A stretch of 62,769 nucleotides of DNA from Pelagophyceae sp. CCMP2097 (lineage: Eukaryota > Sar > Pelagophyceae): the NCBI GenBank assembly GCA_026770575.1, contig MU657169.1, positions 226,657 to 289,425 on the forward strand. Direction: 5' to 3'. The notes beneath the pieces are model-generated. The model searched no databases, was not told the origin of the DNA, and saw only the letters and a list, made by a program, of their open reading frames with translations. Below are positions 46,471 through 58,400 of the stretch, one piece after another. Each line of letters begins with the position of its first letter. The first letter of the stretch is position 1. The position numbers were made by a program, and so were the translations under genes.

Positions 46471-49400
46471 TCACTCGGGTGCGCGCTGGCCCTCGTAGCG
46501 CGCGAGGAGGTCTCCCAACCCAGACGCGTCGCCGTACGACTTCAAACGCTCCGAGAGCGACTCGGGCGTGAACGCCGCCGCCGCGGGCGGCTGCGGCGAC
46601 GTCGGCAGCGACGCACCGGACGACGCCGCCGTCAGCGCAAATTGCGGCTCAGCGGCATGCGGCTGCGCGCCGCGCGACGGCGACGGCGACGTATTCGGGG
46701 GCGGCGGCGCGGCGCGCGCCTCGATCTTGACGAGCTCCTGCGTGACCACCTTGAAGTTGCGGTGGAACTCTGCGATGTAGGCCGGTGCGGCGTCGTCGGA
46801 GAGGTCGGACGCATCGACCTTAATATGCGACACGGCGTTGAGCAGCACGAGCGCAACGTCGCCAAAGGAGTTGAGGCGCTTCATGTGCAGGTACAAAACT
46901 TGCGTGGCCGGGTCGTAGGCGAAGGAATTTCGGAAAGCGTTGCCTCGCAGCTCGTTTGGCGGCAGTGCTTCCGCCACGGATAGCTTGACGGAGGAAGCCA
47001 TGCCCAACAGTTTCACGATCTTGTCGCCAAACTCCAAACGCCCGAGGCGGCCGGGCGAGAGGTCGGAGCGCTCGACGGCGACCAAAGCCGATTGCGGCAC
47101 CGGGTCTTCCGCGTCGTAGTACTCTCTCTGCGCGGGCTTGTGGCGCAGCAGAGCGCCCTGCTCCTGCTGCTGGTTCGAGAGCGTCTGGATGTCGGCGACG
47201 AGCTTCTCCAGGTTCTCCAGCTTGGCCAGCTTGCCGACGAGTTTCTCGATGTGGTCAAGTTTCGACTTGAGCTGAGGGTCCGCCTCGTACGACCGCTGCG
47301 CCGACTGCGGCCGCTGCGACGTCGGCGTCCGCACCGACGGCGTTCGCGAAGCCACCGCGTTGGCGAAGCCCGCCGAGCCGTCGGCTTCCAGTTTGGTCTC
47401 GCGCAGCTTGGCCCGCTCGGCCGGGTCCTTGGCTGAGAACAAACGAAGCTTCGACCAGGCCTTGCGCGCAGCCGCGGTGACGGCGGGCGACGCCTCTGCG
47501 TTCAAGGCTAACTGCTCCGCGGTGGCCTTTTGCCGTTCCGCCGCAAACGCGGCTTCCTGCACGGCGTGCTTCGAAAGGCGCTCCGCCTCTTTCGAAGACA
47601 ACTCGAGCTGCTTGAGCAGCTGCAGCTCCTGCTGGGCGGCCCGCTGCTTGTTTCGCGTGGCGAGGCGGTCCTTCAGCGCCTTGGACCGGCCCTTTTGCGT
47701 GTCTTGGATGGCCTTTTCCGCGTCGGCAAGTTCCTTTGCCGCGTTGGCAATCAGCGCCGCGCGTTGCTCCACGTCCTGCGACTGCGACGCCACGGCCAGC
47801 TTGGCCCGGTGCTCAGACTGCGCCTTTTCCAATTCGGCAGCGGACCCGGCCTTTTCCGCGGCGAGAGCGGCGTCCTGTTCCGCGCTCAAAGCCGCCAATT
47901 TCTTGGCGTGCGCGGCGCGCGCGGCGGCTTCGCTCCGAGACCGCTCCTCCTCAATAGCAGCGAGCTTCACCGCCTTTTCCGCGTCGGCATTCGCCTCCAT
48001 CTCCTTGAGAGCCAGAGCGTGTGCCGCCGCGTCCATCTGCCTTGTACAAGTCGGCACCGCGTCCAGCTCCTTCAAGACCTGCACCACCTCGGCCATGTGC
48101 TTTCGCCGAAGAGTCGTCTCGACGACCATGTGCGCCTCCTCCAAAGCGGCCGCGACGCCCATCTGCACGTCCCTTTGGCGCATGAAAAACTCCGAGTCCA
48201 GCTGCTCAAACGCCGCAGCTTTATCCTCCTCCGGCTTGCCGTGCAACTGCGACACGAGCTGCGCGCGCCGAGCCGCCTTGGCGTCGAGCTCTTTATTTAA
48301 AGCTTCGGCGAGCTCGGACGCGCGTTCGGAGTACTGTTTCGCCATCAAGGCGGACGTTTCGGCCTGGTGCCGCCGCTGCAGCACTAGTTCCACGCAGGCC
48401 ACCGTGTCCTCCGCGGGCACTAAAGGTGGGGTGGCGCCGTCGTCGGCCATGGCAGATTTCAACTCGTCGATGACGTCGTCGAGAGGCACTTTGCCGTTCC
48501 TTTGAGGCAACGCTTCCAACCTTGCATGGAGCTCCAAACCCCAGGCGTGCGCCTTGAACGCATCCGTCTGCGCGTCGAGGCGGCCCTGCAGCTTTAAAGC
48601 GGCCTTTGCGTGCCTCTCCTTGAGGGCGGCCCTCTGGGACTCGGCCTGCTTGGATTGCTCCGCTGCCTGCGCCGCTTTCGCCCGCTTCCGCTCCTCGAGG
48701 CGAGACTTGCCCGCGTTGCGGCGCTTGTCGTCGTCCGCCGCGACCTTGCTCGCAAGATGTAAAGCGTCGCCCTGGAGCTGCAGAGCCCTCTTCCGTTCCG
48801 CGTCGTTGCGAGAAGCGTCCTCCGCCTTTTGCGCATTCAACCGGGCGTCGGCCTGCTCCTGCAGCAGTCTGGAGGCGTCCGCCGCCGACTGGCGCTGCAC
48901 CATCTCCAGCGCAAAGTCGCCGCGTCTTTTGGCGAGCTTGGACGCTTCTAAAGCCGCGTGCCGCGTCGCCGCGACGCAAGCGGCCTCTTCGCATTGCAAC
49001 GACTTTTGCTCCAAATCCTGCAGCTCCCTGTGGTGCGACTCGCGCGTCAAAGCTTCCAAAGCTCGGTGCTCCGCCGAGATCTTGGCCTCCAAGGCCAATC
49101 TTTCCGCCTCGTCCGCTTCCGCCTGCAAAGCATCCTTCCGCAGCTCCGCCTCCGTCCGGGAAGACTTGGTGGCCTTGTTCTTCTTCCGCTGCGCTAAACG
49201 TTCCTTCAGAGCCGACCGCTGCGCCTCCGCGGCCTTGGAAAGCGTCTCGTTTTGTTTCCTCGAAGTCTCGTCGTGATCGCTTTTCAACCTCTCCAGCTGC
49301 TCCCTCGCCCGAGCCGCCTCCTCGTCCGCCAAACGTTTAGCCAGAGCCTGCCGCTCGCGCTCCTCGAGCAAGTCCGCCTCGGACAGAGTCGAGCGAGACT

Positions 49401-52400
49401 CGTCTGCCAGCTCTGAAGCGATGGCCGCGACAGCCTTAATAGAATTCGCCGCAGACGCGTCCACGGCGCGCCTCGCCTCGGACTCCTCCAGAGCGATCTG
49501 CTTCTCCAGCTCGGCCATGGCCTTTGAAATGTCCTCGGGGGAAGCCTCTGCTGCTTGTAATCGCGCGAGGAGCGCGGCGCGCCTTGCACCGCGCTTCAAG
49601 CCGAGCTGCGAGTCCAGCGTAGTCTGCTTCAACTTGGCCTCGTCGACCAAATGCTCCAACTCCAGCGCCGCCGCCGCCGCCGCGCCGCTCGCGGCGGCGT
49701 GCGCCTCGAGCGTGGCCTCGACGTCCGCCGCCGTCGCTTCCGCAGCAGTGCGCTGCTCCGCCTCCAAGGCCAATTTCGCCTCTTCGTTAGACTTGATCAG
49801 CGCCTCGCGCAGCGCCGCGCCCTGGAACTCCGCGGCCAGCGCGGCGAGGCGCGCAGAGTTGCCCGCCTCGCTGGCTTGGACGAGTTCTTTTGCGTGCGAA
49901 TCTCTTTGCGTCTCCAAATCGCGAATCTTCGCAAGCAGCGCAGCCGTCTGGCGGCGCTCCGCGTCCTGCTGCGTCGTCAAAGCGTCCAAACGCGCCGCCT
50001 CCAGAGCCGAGGCCTGCGCGTCTGAGGCTTGGAGTTCTTCTTCAAGTTCCTTTGCCAGGGCGATTTCCCGCGGCGTCAGCGGCCCCGCCGGCCCGCCCTT
50101 GGACCGCGCGGCGCCCGCCAAGCGCTCGGCGAGGCGCGCGGACCGCCGCTGCCGCTCCTCCTCGACGGACTTGTCGAGAGCGGCCCTCTCCGCGGACTGC
50201 TTGCGACGCAAAGAATCCAAAACTTCCCGCGAGGTGTCCTCTTCGGCACCAGGAGTGGCCACCGACGCCTTCAAGACGGCGGCGTCGACCGACGCCTGGA
50301 ACTCTGCCTTTGCGGCGTCGGAGAGGGCTTTGGCGTCGACGGCGTCGGCCGCGGCGACTGCGGCGGCAATCTGGGCCCCATCGCCGCCCTTTGAAAACGC
50401 AGCCAGCTGCCGCTCCAAATCCAAGCGCCGCGTCAAAGAATCCTCCATGAGCTGCGCCTGCTGCAACTCGGCCTCTTGCCGCCTTTCTCTCGCTAAACGG
50501 TCCAGCGCCGCGGCGGCGTCGTCGCCGGCGGCAGTCTCCTGCCGCTGGCTCGTCAGCGCCGCCTCGATGGACGCAAGGCGCTTCATCAGCAAGGAGTTTT
50601 CTAAGATGGAAGAGGCTTCGACTTCCTCCTTGGCGATCGAAGCCTTTTCTGCTTCCGCCGCGACCCCAGCCGACCCGCCCTGCGGCGCCGCCGCCAGCGC
50701 GGCGCGCCGCTTAGCGAGTCTCGCATGTAAAGCGCCGCGCGACGACGCGGCCTCGTTGTCGATGCGCTGCTCTAAAGATGCGAGCTCGCGCGCGTGCACG
50801 GCTCTCAGCTGCCTCGCCGCCGAGCCGTCCTGCGCCGCCGCCGTCTCCGAGGCGTCGATGGCCGCCTCCGCCTCGACCGCCAAGGCGCGTGCCGCCTCGG
50901 CCAGCCCGACGGACGCCTCGTGCTTGCCTTGGGCTTGGGCCTCTAGCGCGGTGCCTCGCGCCGCCGCAAGCTGCGCCGCGGCCACGTCCGCAGAGGCCTC
51001 GGCCGCCGCGGCGTTGGCGCTCGTCGCGGCGGCGTCCGAGACCGCCTGGTCGCGGCGCCGTGCGGAGCGCTTGGCGAGCGAGGCGTCGGCTCTGGCGCGG
51101 CCAGCGTCGTCCGCGGCGTCCACGCGCCGTAGCTCCTGTTCCCGCAGCTGCCCGAGCTCCGCCGCGACCGAGGCCTCGTCCGCCAAGGCGTCGTCGTTGA
51201 CGCGCTGCACCGCCGCCGCCGCCGCGAGTTGCGCTTTGGACGCCTCGGCGGCGCTCGACGACGCCGCAGTCGCCAACGCCTCGAGGTCCGCAACGTCCGC
51301 CGCGGAGACGCCCGCCGCTAGCGCCTCCTCCAACGCCAGCTGCGCCTCCACCGCGCGCTTCGCCGCCGTCGCGGCGGCGGACTTCTTCGCCTCTTCTTCC
51401 GCCGCCGCGGAGTCGCGGCGCACCAGGATGCGCTGCCTCAGGTCCGCGCGCTTCGCCAGCGCCGTCGCCTCCAAATTAGCCTCCACAGTGTCCAGCGCCG
51501 CCTGCCGGGAGCGCCGCAGCTCCTGCGCCGCCGCGCGCGATTCGTCGACGGGGGCCTCATCCGCTTTGGCGAAAGCGTCCACTGCAGCCTCCGCTTTCCC
51601 AACCTCGGCCGCCTCCGCGGCGGTCATCGACGCCAAATACGCCGCGTCGTCCTGCGCGTCCAAGGCGTCCAAGGCGTCCAAAGCGTCGACGGCGGCACCA
51701 GCCTCAAAAGCCGCCATCTTCAAAACCTCTTCCGCCTCGAGCAGCTTGCGCCGCGCCTGCTCCGCGTCGCCGTTCGGGTCGGCGACGGCAAAGACGGCGG
51801 CGCGCACGTCTCGCTGCGCCTCGTCGACGGCGTCGGCCGACTGGGTCGCAGAACGCAATGCTCGCTTTCTGCGAGCTGCCTTCTTCGCCTCGAGCGCCTC
51901 GCTCGCCGAGGCGCGCTTCGACCCCAAAGCGGACCGCACGCGCAAAACTTCGTCGCCGTGCGCTTGCTTCAGCGCCGCCGCCGCCGCCGCCGCGTCGGCG
52001 GAGACGTCGGCCTCGGCCGCGGCCGCGCCCTTCTTGCCCAGCGCCTCGGCCTCTTGCGCGCGCAAAAACGCCGCCTCCGCCGCCAAGGCCGCCTTCTCCG
52101 CCGCCGCCGCGATGTCCGGCGGGCCGCCCTTGGCGGCGCCCGCCTGCGCGCGCAGGTCCTTTGCGAGAGCCGCCGCAGCGGTCTTGGCGCGCGCCCTTTC
52201 CGCGGCCTCGGCGGCCAGCTCGGCGAGGCGGCTCTTGACGCCCGTGGAGTTGCGCAACAAGCGCTGCGCCTGCGCCGCCGTCATCTTATTCTCGAGCTTT
52301 GCCAGCGCGGCCTCGCGCGCGGCGATAATCTTCCTCGCCTGCGACTTGAAGTCGCGCGGCGGCGTGCCCCGCGGCGCCACAAACGCGGCCGCGGCCGCGG

Positions 52401-55400
52401 AGACGGCCTTTTGCGCAGACGCGAGCTTCGCAGCCGCGTCGCGGGCGACCTCTTCCGCTTCGTCCGCCTTTGCCGCCAGGTCCGCGTCTTCCTTGTTTGC
52501 GTCCGCCTCGGCCCGCGCGCGCGATGCGGCGGCGGCCGTGGCGCCGGCGGCGCCCTCGGCGGCGCGCTTCTTGGCCTCTAGAGTGGCCACGGCCCCGTCG
52601 CGCTGCGCCTGCTCCGCGGCGCACAGCTGCTCCTCCAGCTCCCGCTCCTCCGACAAGCCGCGCAGCGCCGCCTGCGCGTCCGCCGCGCCGCCGAGGCCCG
52701 CCGGCAGCGACTTTACGACCTCGGCGGAGAGCGCGTCGATGAATTTCAGCTTTTCGGAAGTCGGCGCGTGTTTCCGCCTCTCATTCAGGCGATCTAACAA
52801 AGCCAGCTTCTTCGCGTCGCGCTGCGCGGCCGACTGCGCCTCGAGCCGCGCCAGCGCGGAAGCGCGCTGCTCGATGATTCGCCGCGCCAGCGACGCTTTC
52901 GCCTCATCGCCGTCGCCCTTGAAAATGACAGTATCAGCTTCGACTTGTTGCTGCGCCAATGCGACGGCGGCCTCTGCGGATACAGCCGCCTTTTTCTTAT
53001 CGGCCTCGTCGGGCGTGCCCGCTGCCGCCTCTGCGTCGAGGCGCAGCGAGGTTGCTTGATGCTCCAACGCTAAAGCTCTGGCTTTCGAAGCCTCTAGCAA
53101 CTTTTTCTTGCCCGCCAACTTCGCCTCCATCGCCGCCTCTTGCTTCGCCTCGGAGGCGTCGAGGTCTTGCTCGAGCTTCGCGACGTCTGCCGAATTTTTC
53201 GAGTCGAGGACCGCCCGCACGTCCGCCGCCAGCCTGACATCCGCGGCAGCGTCCGCCGCGAGGCACTGCGCGTCCAAGTCCGCAATGGCCGCGTCCACAG
53301 CCCGCAACCGAGCCTGCGACTCGGCCAGCGCAGCCTCGGCCGCCGCGCGGCCGTCGAGGTCGGCTTCCGCGGCGGCTTTCGCCGCCGCGTCCACGTCTCG
53401 CTGCGCCTCTTCGCGCCGCGCGCCGAGCTGCGCCCGCAAGGCGTCGGCCTTGAGGCGCCGCTCGCGCTCCAAACAGTCGTCGACGGATGCGAGGGCCTCG
53501 GTGGCCTTCAGCGAGAGGTCTTTGTCTAAAGCCAAGCGGTCCGCGGCGTCGTCCGCGGCGCCGGCCTCGGCGCCCTGCAACAGCCGCTCCGCCTCTGCGA
53601 CTTCGAAAGCAGCGACGGCCGCCGCCGCCGACACTGCCGCGTCGCGGCCGTCCGTCTCGCTGTTCTGCCTGGCGGCTCTTTCATCGCGCAGCTTCGCAGC
53701 CTCCAGATGCGCCCGCGCCGCGTCGACGCCGGCCTCGTGCGAAAGCTTGCGCTGCGCGAGGCGGTGCTCCAGCGCGGATTTCTTCTGCGCTGCTTGGGTC
53801 TCCAAACCCGCTTGGGCCGCTTTCCTCTGCGCAACGCCGTCAGCGATGAGCCTTTGCGCTCTTTCATTCAAAGTCGCGTCGCGGTCCTGGTCGCCGGCGC
53901 AAATGTCCAAGGCCACCGCCTTGAGAGCGGCGTCGACGGCGCGTTGCGAGACGGCGTCCTTGGCGGCGTCGGCTTGCTGTTTGCGAAGTGCCAGCCGCGC
54001 CTGCAAAGCGCGCTGCTTGCGCACACGGTCGCCGTCCTGCTTGTCCGCGAGCTTGTCGCGCGCCGCCTCGGCGCCGCGAGCGAGCTCGGAAGCGAGCTCC
54101 GCTTGGGACTTTAATTCGTCCTCGTCCAACCGCCCGACAGCTTCTCGAGCCAGCCTCGATGCCTCTGCCGCTTCCAACTGCCGCAACCGAGCCTCCGTCG
54201 CCGCGAGTTGCTTGGCGACGTCGCCGCCGTCGCGCTGCGCCGCCAGATCGGCCGCCGCCGAGTGCTTCAAGGCTTGAGCGGCCTTGGCCTCCGCTTGCGC
54301 CGCCGCCGCCTCGGCCTGCTGCCGGCGGTCCGCGAGCCTTGCTTTGAGCGATGCCTCTTTGGCGCGCCTTTCAGCCGCGAGGTCCGAGTCGAGGCGCTGC
54401 TCTTGGGCGGCGGCGGCGGATCTGATCTGCGCAGCCGTGAGGTGCCTGTCCACTTCCGCATCCACGCCCGGCTCGCTCCCCAATTTCTGAAGAAGCTCGT
54501 CCGTGCGCTTGTGCGTCGCCTCGATGTCGGCGACGCGCGCCGCCGTGGCAGCGACCTTGTCTTGGCGCAGCTGCTGAAGTTCGGCCTCTAAAGCCGCGCG
54601 CTCCGTGGCGGCCGTCGAACCCTTGCGAGGCTTGCGCGTCGTCAGTCTCGTCTCCAAATCTAAGCGTTTACGCTCCGCATCGGAGTCGAGCTGCTGGTCC
54701 ACGGCCTTCAACGCTCGCCGCGACGCGTCGCCGACGACGCCGTCCACGCCCCGGGCGTCCCCCGCGTGCTGGCCCTCGGAGAGCGCCTTGCGCTCGCCGC
54801 CGTGCCTCTTGGCCACGTCGTCGAAGCGCACGCGCTTCCGCTGCTCCAGCGACTCTTCGAGCTCTGCGGTTTGGTCTCTTTCCGAGGCAGCCACTCTGTC
54901 TGCCGTTTCGCCCGCGGCGAGCTTCACCACTCTTTCTGCGGCCAACTTGGCCCGCAGCGCCTCGCGCGAGACGGCGTCCTCGTCCACGAAAGACGCCCTT
55001 AAAGCGTCGGCCTCGGCGGCGTGCAGCTCTGCGAGAGCGCAAGCGTCAAGAGCGTGTAAGGCCGCCGCCTTTTCGAGGCGCTTGGCTTCGTCCAAGCCCT
55101 CGACGCCCGTCGGCGACTCGGGCCGCGGCGACTCGACCGCCTCGATGCCGCCCACGGGCGTCGACGGCCTCGAAGCGAAATCGTCCTCGACGTCTGTAGA
55201 CTCCGCCGCGGCCGCTGCGAGCTCCGCCTCCAGTTCCGCCTCGAGCGCCAACCTCTCCGCCTCTTGGTCCTTCGAGAGCTGGTCCGCGTTCTCGTCCTCG
55301 AGGCGCTTCTCCGCCGCGAAGACCGCCGCCGCGCCCTTTGAATCTTCTTCGAGCTGCGCCTTTAACGACAAACGGTCCTCGTCGGACATTGCCGGCATCG

Positions 55401-58400
55401 ATGAAGCAAGGTGGTCCAGCCGCTCCGAGGCGCCCTCGACGAAAGTATGCGCCGCCTCCGCCGCCACGGCCTCGGCTGGGCCCGGGCCGTTGTTTGGGCC
55501 CGGACCGTTGTAGGGCAGATGGTCCAATTTGTCCAGGACGGTGCGGAGCTGTTCCGAGAGATCCGCAAAGGCCTCTTTATTCGAGTCCTCGTCGCCCAGA
55601 GTGCCCAGCAGCTCTGCGATCAGCCTTTCGAGCTCGGCGCGCTCGTTTTCGGCGGCGCTTCGTTTCAAAGATGCGACGTGTCTCGCGGCGTCCTCCGGCA
55701 GCAGCGAGCGCACGGCGTCGGCGAGTTGCGTGGCCAAGTCGCCGTAGAGGCCGACGGCCCCAACCTTGATGTCTTCTTGCAGAGCGACGTCGCCGCGGTC
55801 GACGGCGGTGGAGAGGCGCGAAACGAGGTCGGCCTCTGTCCTGTCGAGAGCCGCCACAAAGGACCCCGTGCGGCCCACAAAGGCGGATAAAACGTCCCCG
55901 ATGCCGCGCGCGGCCACGTCCGTCGCGTCGTCGCCGGCGTTGACTTGCGAGGACTGCCGCAGCACTTCGCCAGGAAGGACGACGTTGTGGCCCTGCAGGA
56001 AATCGCCAAAAGCAGCCAACTGCGTCGCGCGCCTGCGCAGCTCCGCGTCGGCGCCGGAGACGAGCTCGTGCGACACGACGTCCTGCAGGCCCTGCAGGTC
56101 CGCCTTCAAACGCCGCAGCGTTTCAGAGGACGAAGTCAACTTGGTCTGCGCCACAGCGCCTAATTTCGCAGCCTGCCCGATCTCTTCCACGATTCTGCGC
56201 GCGACGCGGTCGCCGCCCTCGTAGACCGCGCGGCCGACGCCGTCGACGAGGCGGAACGTCTCCGCCTCTGCCGCTTGGGCCACTTGGTCTCTAAAACGGC
56301 GAGCGGTGCACGCGCTCAGGAGCATGGCCAGCGCCTCCCTGAGCGACGTCTTCGCCCCGCGCGCGTCTGCCAGCGAGTTTGCCAGAAGTTTCTTCAGCTC
56401 GTCGGCCTCGTGCGTCACCGCGTCGTGGAGCTGCTGCACCAGCGCCCTTTGGCCGAAGAATTCCTGCTCCACCAAGTCGTGGTGCCGCTGCAGCTGCCTC
56501 GACAACTCGTCCTCGTCCAAGTCGTCCATGTCGTCGCTCCGCAACGTCGGCCCGCCCACGAGGTCCGCGACGCTCTCGCCCTCCTCGCCGCCAGAGTCGT
56601 GCTTCCTGGCGCCTCGCAAAATGAGACCCTTTGTCGCTTTCCCATCCAAATCGGCGTGCTTCTGCCGGTGCCGGTACGCCGCCTTGCCGCCGGCGGCGGC
56701 GGCCCAGGCGTGCTTGCGGAAATAGTAGATGGCGCCGATGACGCCAAAAACGACCAAAAACAAGCCGCCGAGCAATCCACCCAAGACCTCCCAGTCGGGA
56801 TCTAAGACGAGATTGCCGCCGACCTTCGCCGAGACGGCGTTGAGGTTCGACTCGGTCATCGGGGTGTACGTGGCTTCCGTCGAGCATGCCGTCCCGGCTT
56901 CCATGACCTTGACAAGTGTCAGAGCGGCAGAGTTCGAAGAGAGCTCAAAGACGTACAACCCGGCGCTCTCAAAGGTAAAGGCAAATGCGGCCACCGTCGT
57001 ACTCGAGGCGGCCGAGTCTTGGAGATTCGTAAAGGCCGAATAATCAAAAGCGGTATTGGTATTGAGTAAAGACTGGCTCGCGTACCTCGGGAATTCGTCG
57101 TTTGAGATGTCGAATAAGATCGAATCGCCGAGGGAAATGCACGTCACGGGCGCCGAAATCGAAGCCGAAGTCTGCAGCCGCCGCGACCGCGCCTCTTCGA
57201 CAAGGACGCGGTCAAAAGCATCTTGCAAGACTCGCTCCGCCGTCTCGGTAAATTGCGTCCCGTTGCCAAAGTCCGTTGCGAAAGCGCGACGTTTAGCGCG
57301 CTTGCGATCCAACACGAGGCCGGCAAAGTCGACGCTTTGGACGCCGAGGTCGACCGCGACGAGCTTGCGGCGGCGGCGGACGTCGTCTAAAGTAGAACCC
57401 GCCCCATAATTGCCGTCAAACGACCCGGCCGTCGTCGACATGCTGTGGACGACGCAGTCATCCGTGCACGTGACCTCGCCCTCGAAGCCCTCGATCTCGC
57501 CGGAGTTGACGCCCTCTGTGGTCGTCTCGCCGGCGTCGTCCCTACTCGTCACCACAAAGTCCCCAAGCACCGGGTCGTACGTCACCGAGCTCGCGGCATT
57601 CCGGCAGTCGTCGTCGCACTCCTCGTCGAGGAGCTGCATGTTGGCGCAGACGCACAAGCCCGAGTTTACATCTAACGAACCGCCGCTCTCGCCGCACTGC
57701 GCGGTGCAGTCCTTATTGGCCACGCAGTCGCCCGTGTGCGACCGCTCGTCGTTGTCCGTGCACCGCGCGAAGACAACGGGCTGGCAGTCGGAGAGGCCGT
57801 TTGTGGTCTTGGACTCGAAGGTCGTCGGGTCGTACCACTCGTACCCGGCATCGCAAGGGCACAACCCAGACGACTGAAAGGCGCGGTTCAGGCCGGCGCA
57901 GTCGCACTTCGTCGAAGCCATGCTCGCGGCGTTGGACGTGGAGGAGCACTCCTTGCACGAGGCTTGGCCGGGCAGGCCTTGATACGTGTCCACCGCGCAG
58001 GCGCCGCATGCCGAAGCGTTCGACTGCAAAGCCAGCGGGTTCGAGTAGCCCGCGGGGCACAGCGCCTCCGCAAAGGACCCGGCGGGGCAGTAAGAGCCGG
58101 CGGGGCACTCGTAGCCGAGCTGAGTAAAGCGGTCCGTCGGCGTCGCCGAAGTCGTGGCTCCGAGGCAGACGTACCCGGGCTGGCACGTGTCGCACCTCAT
58201 CCGCAAAGGATCCGTGCCATAAAATCCCGGCGAACACGCCGAGCAGGCGTCGCCGACGGTCGTGCGCGTGTTGTTGCTGCCGCCGACGCCGATGTACCCC
58301 AAAGGGCACCACCGATAAAAATCCGACTGTTCCGGGCAATACGTCCCGTTGAAGCACTTGATCGGCTGGAGCGACCCCTGCGGGCAGTAGTAGCCGGCGG

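Noticed and set aside
47360..48505. Plus-strand open frame of 381 residues
   Set aside because: Same cause: antisense of the coiled coil; Ser/Ala/Cys-rich with no recognisable motif.
49421..53059. Plus-strand open frame of 1,212 residues
   Set aside because: It lies fully inside the coiled-coil coding region on the minus strand. Its product is almost only Ala, Ser and Arg, which is the antisense image of Ala/Glu/Lys-rich codons with G or C in the third position. There is no domain or start context.
53108..54277. Plus-strand open frame of 389 residues
   Set aside because: Antisense shadow of the coiled-coil gene, with the same biased composition.
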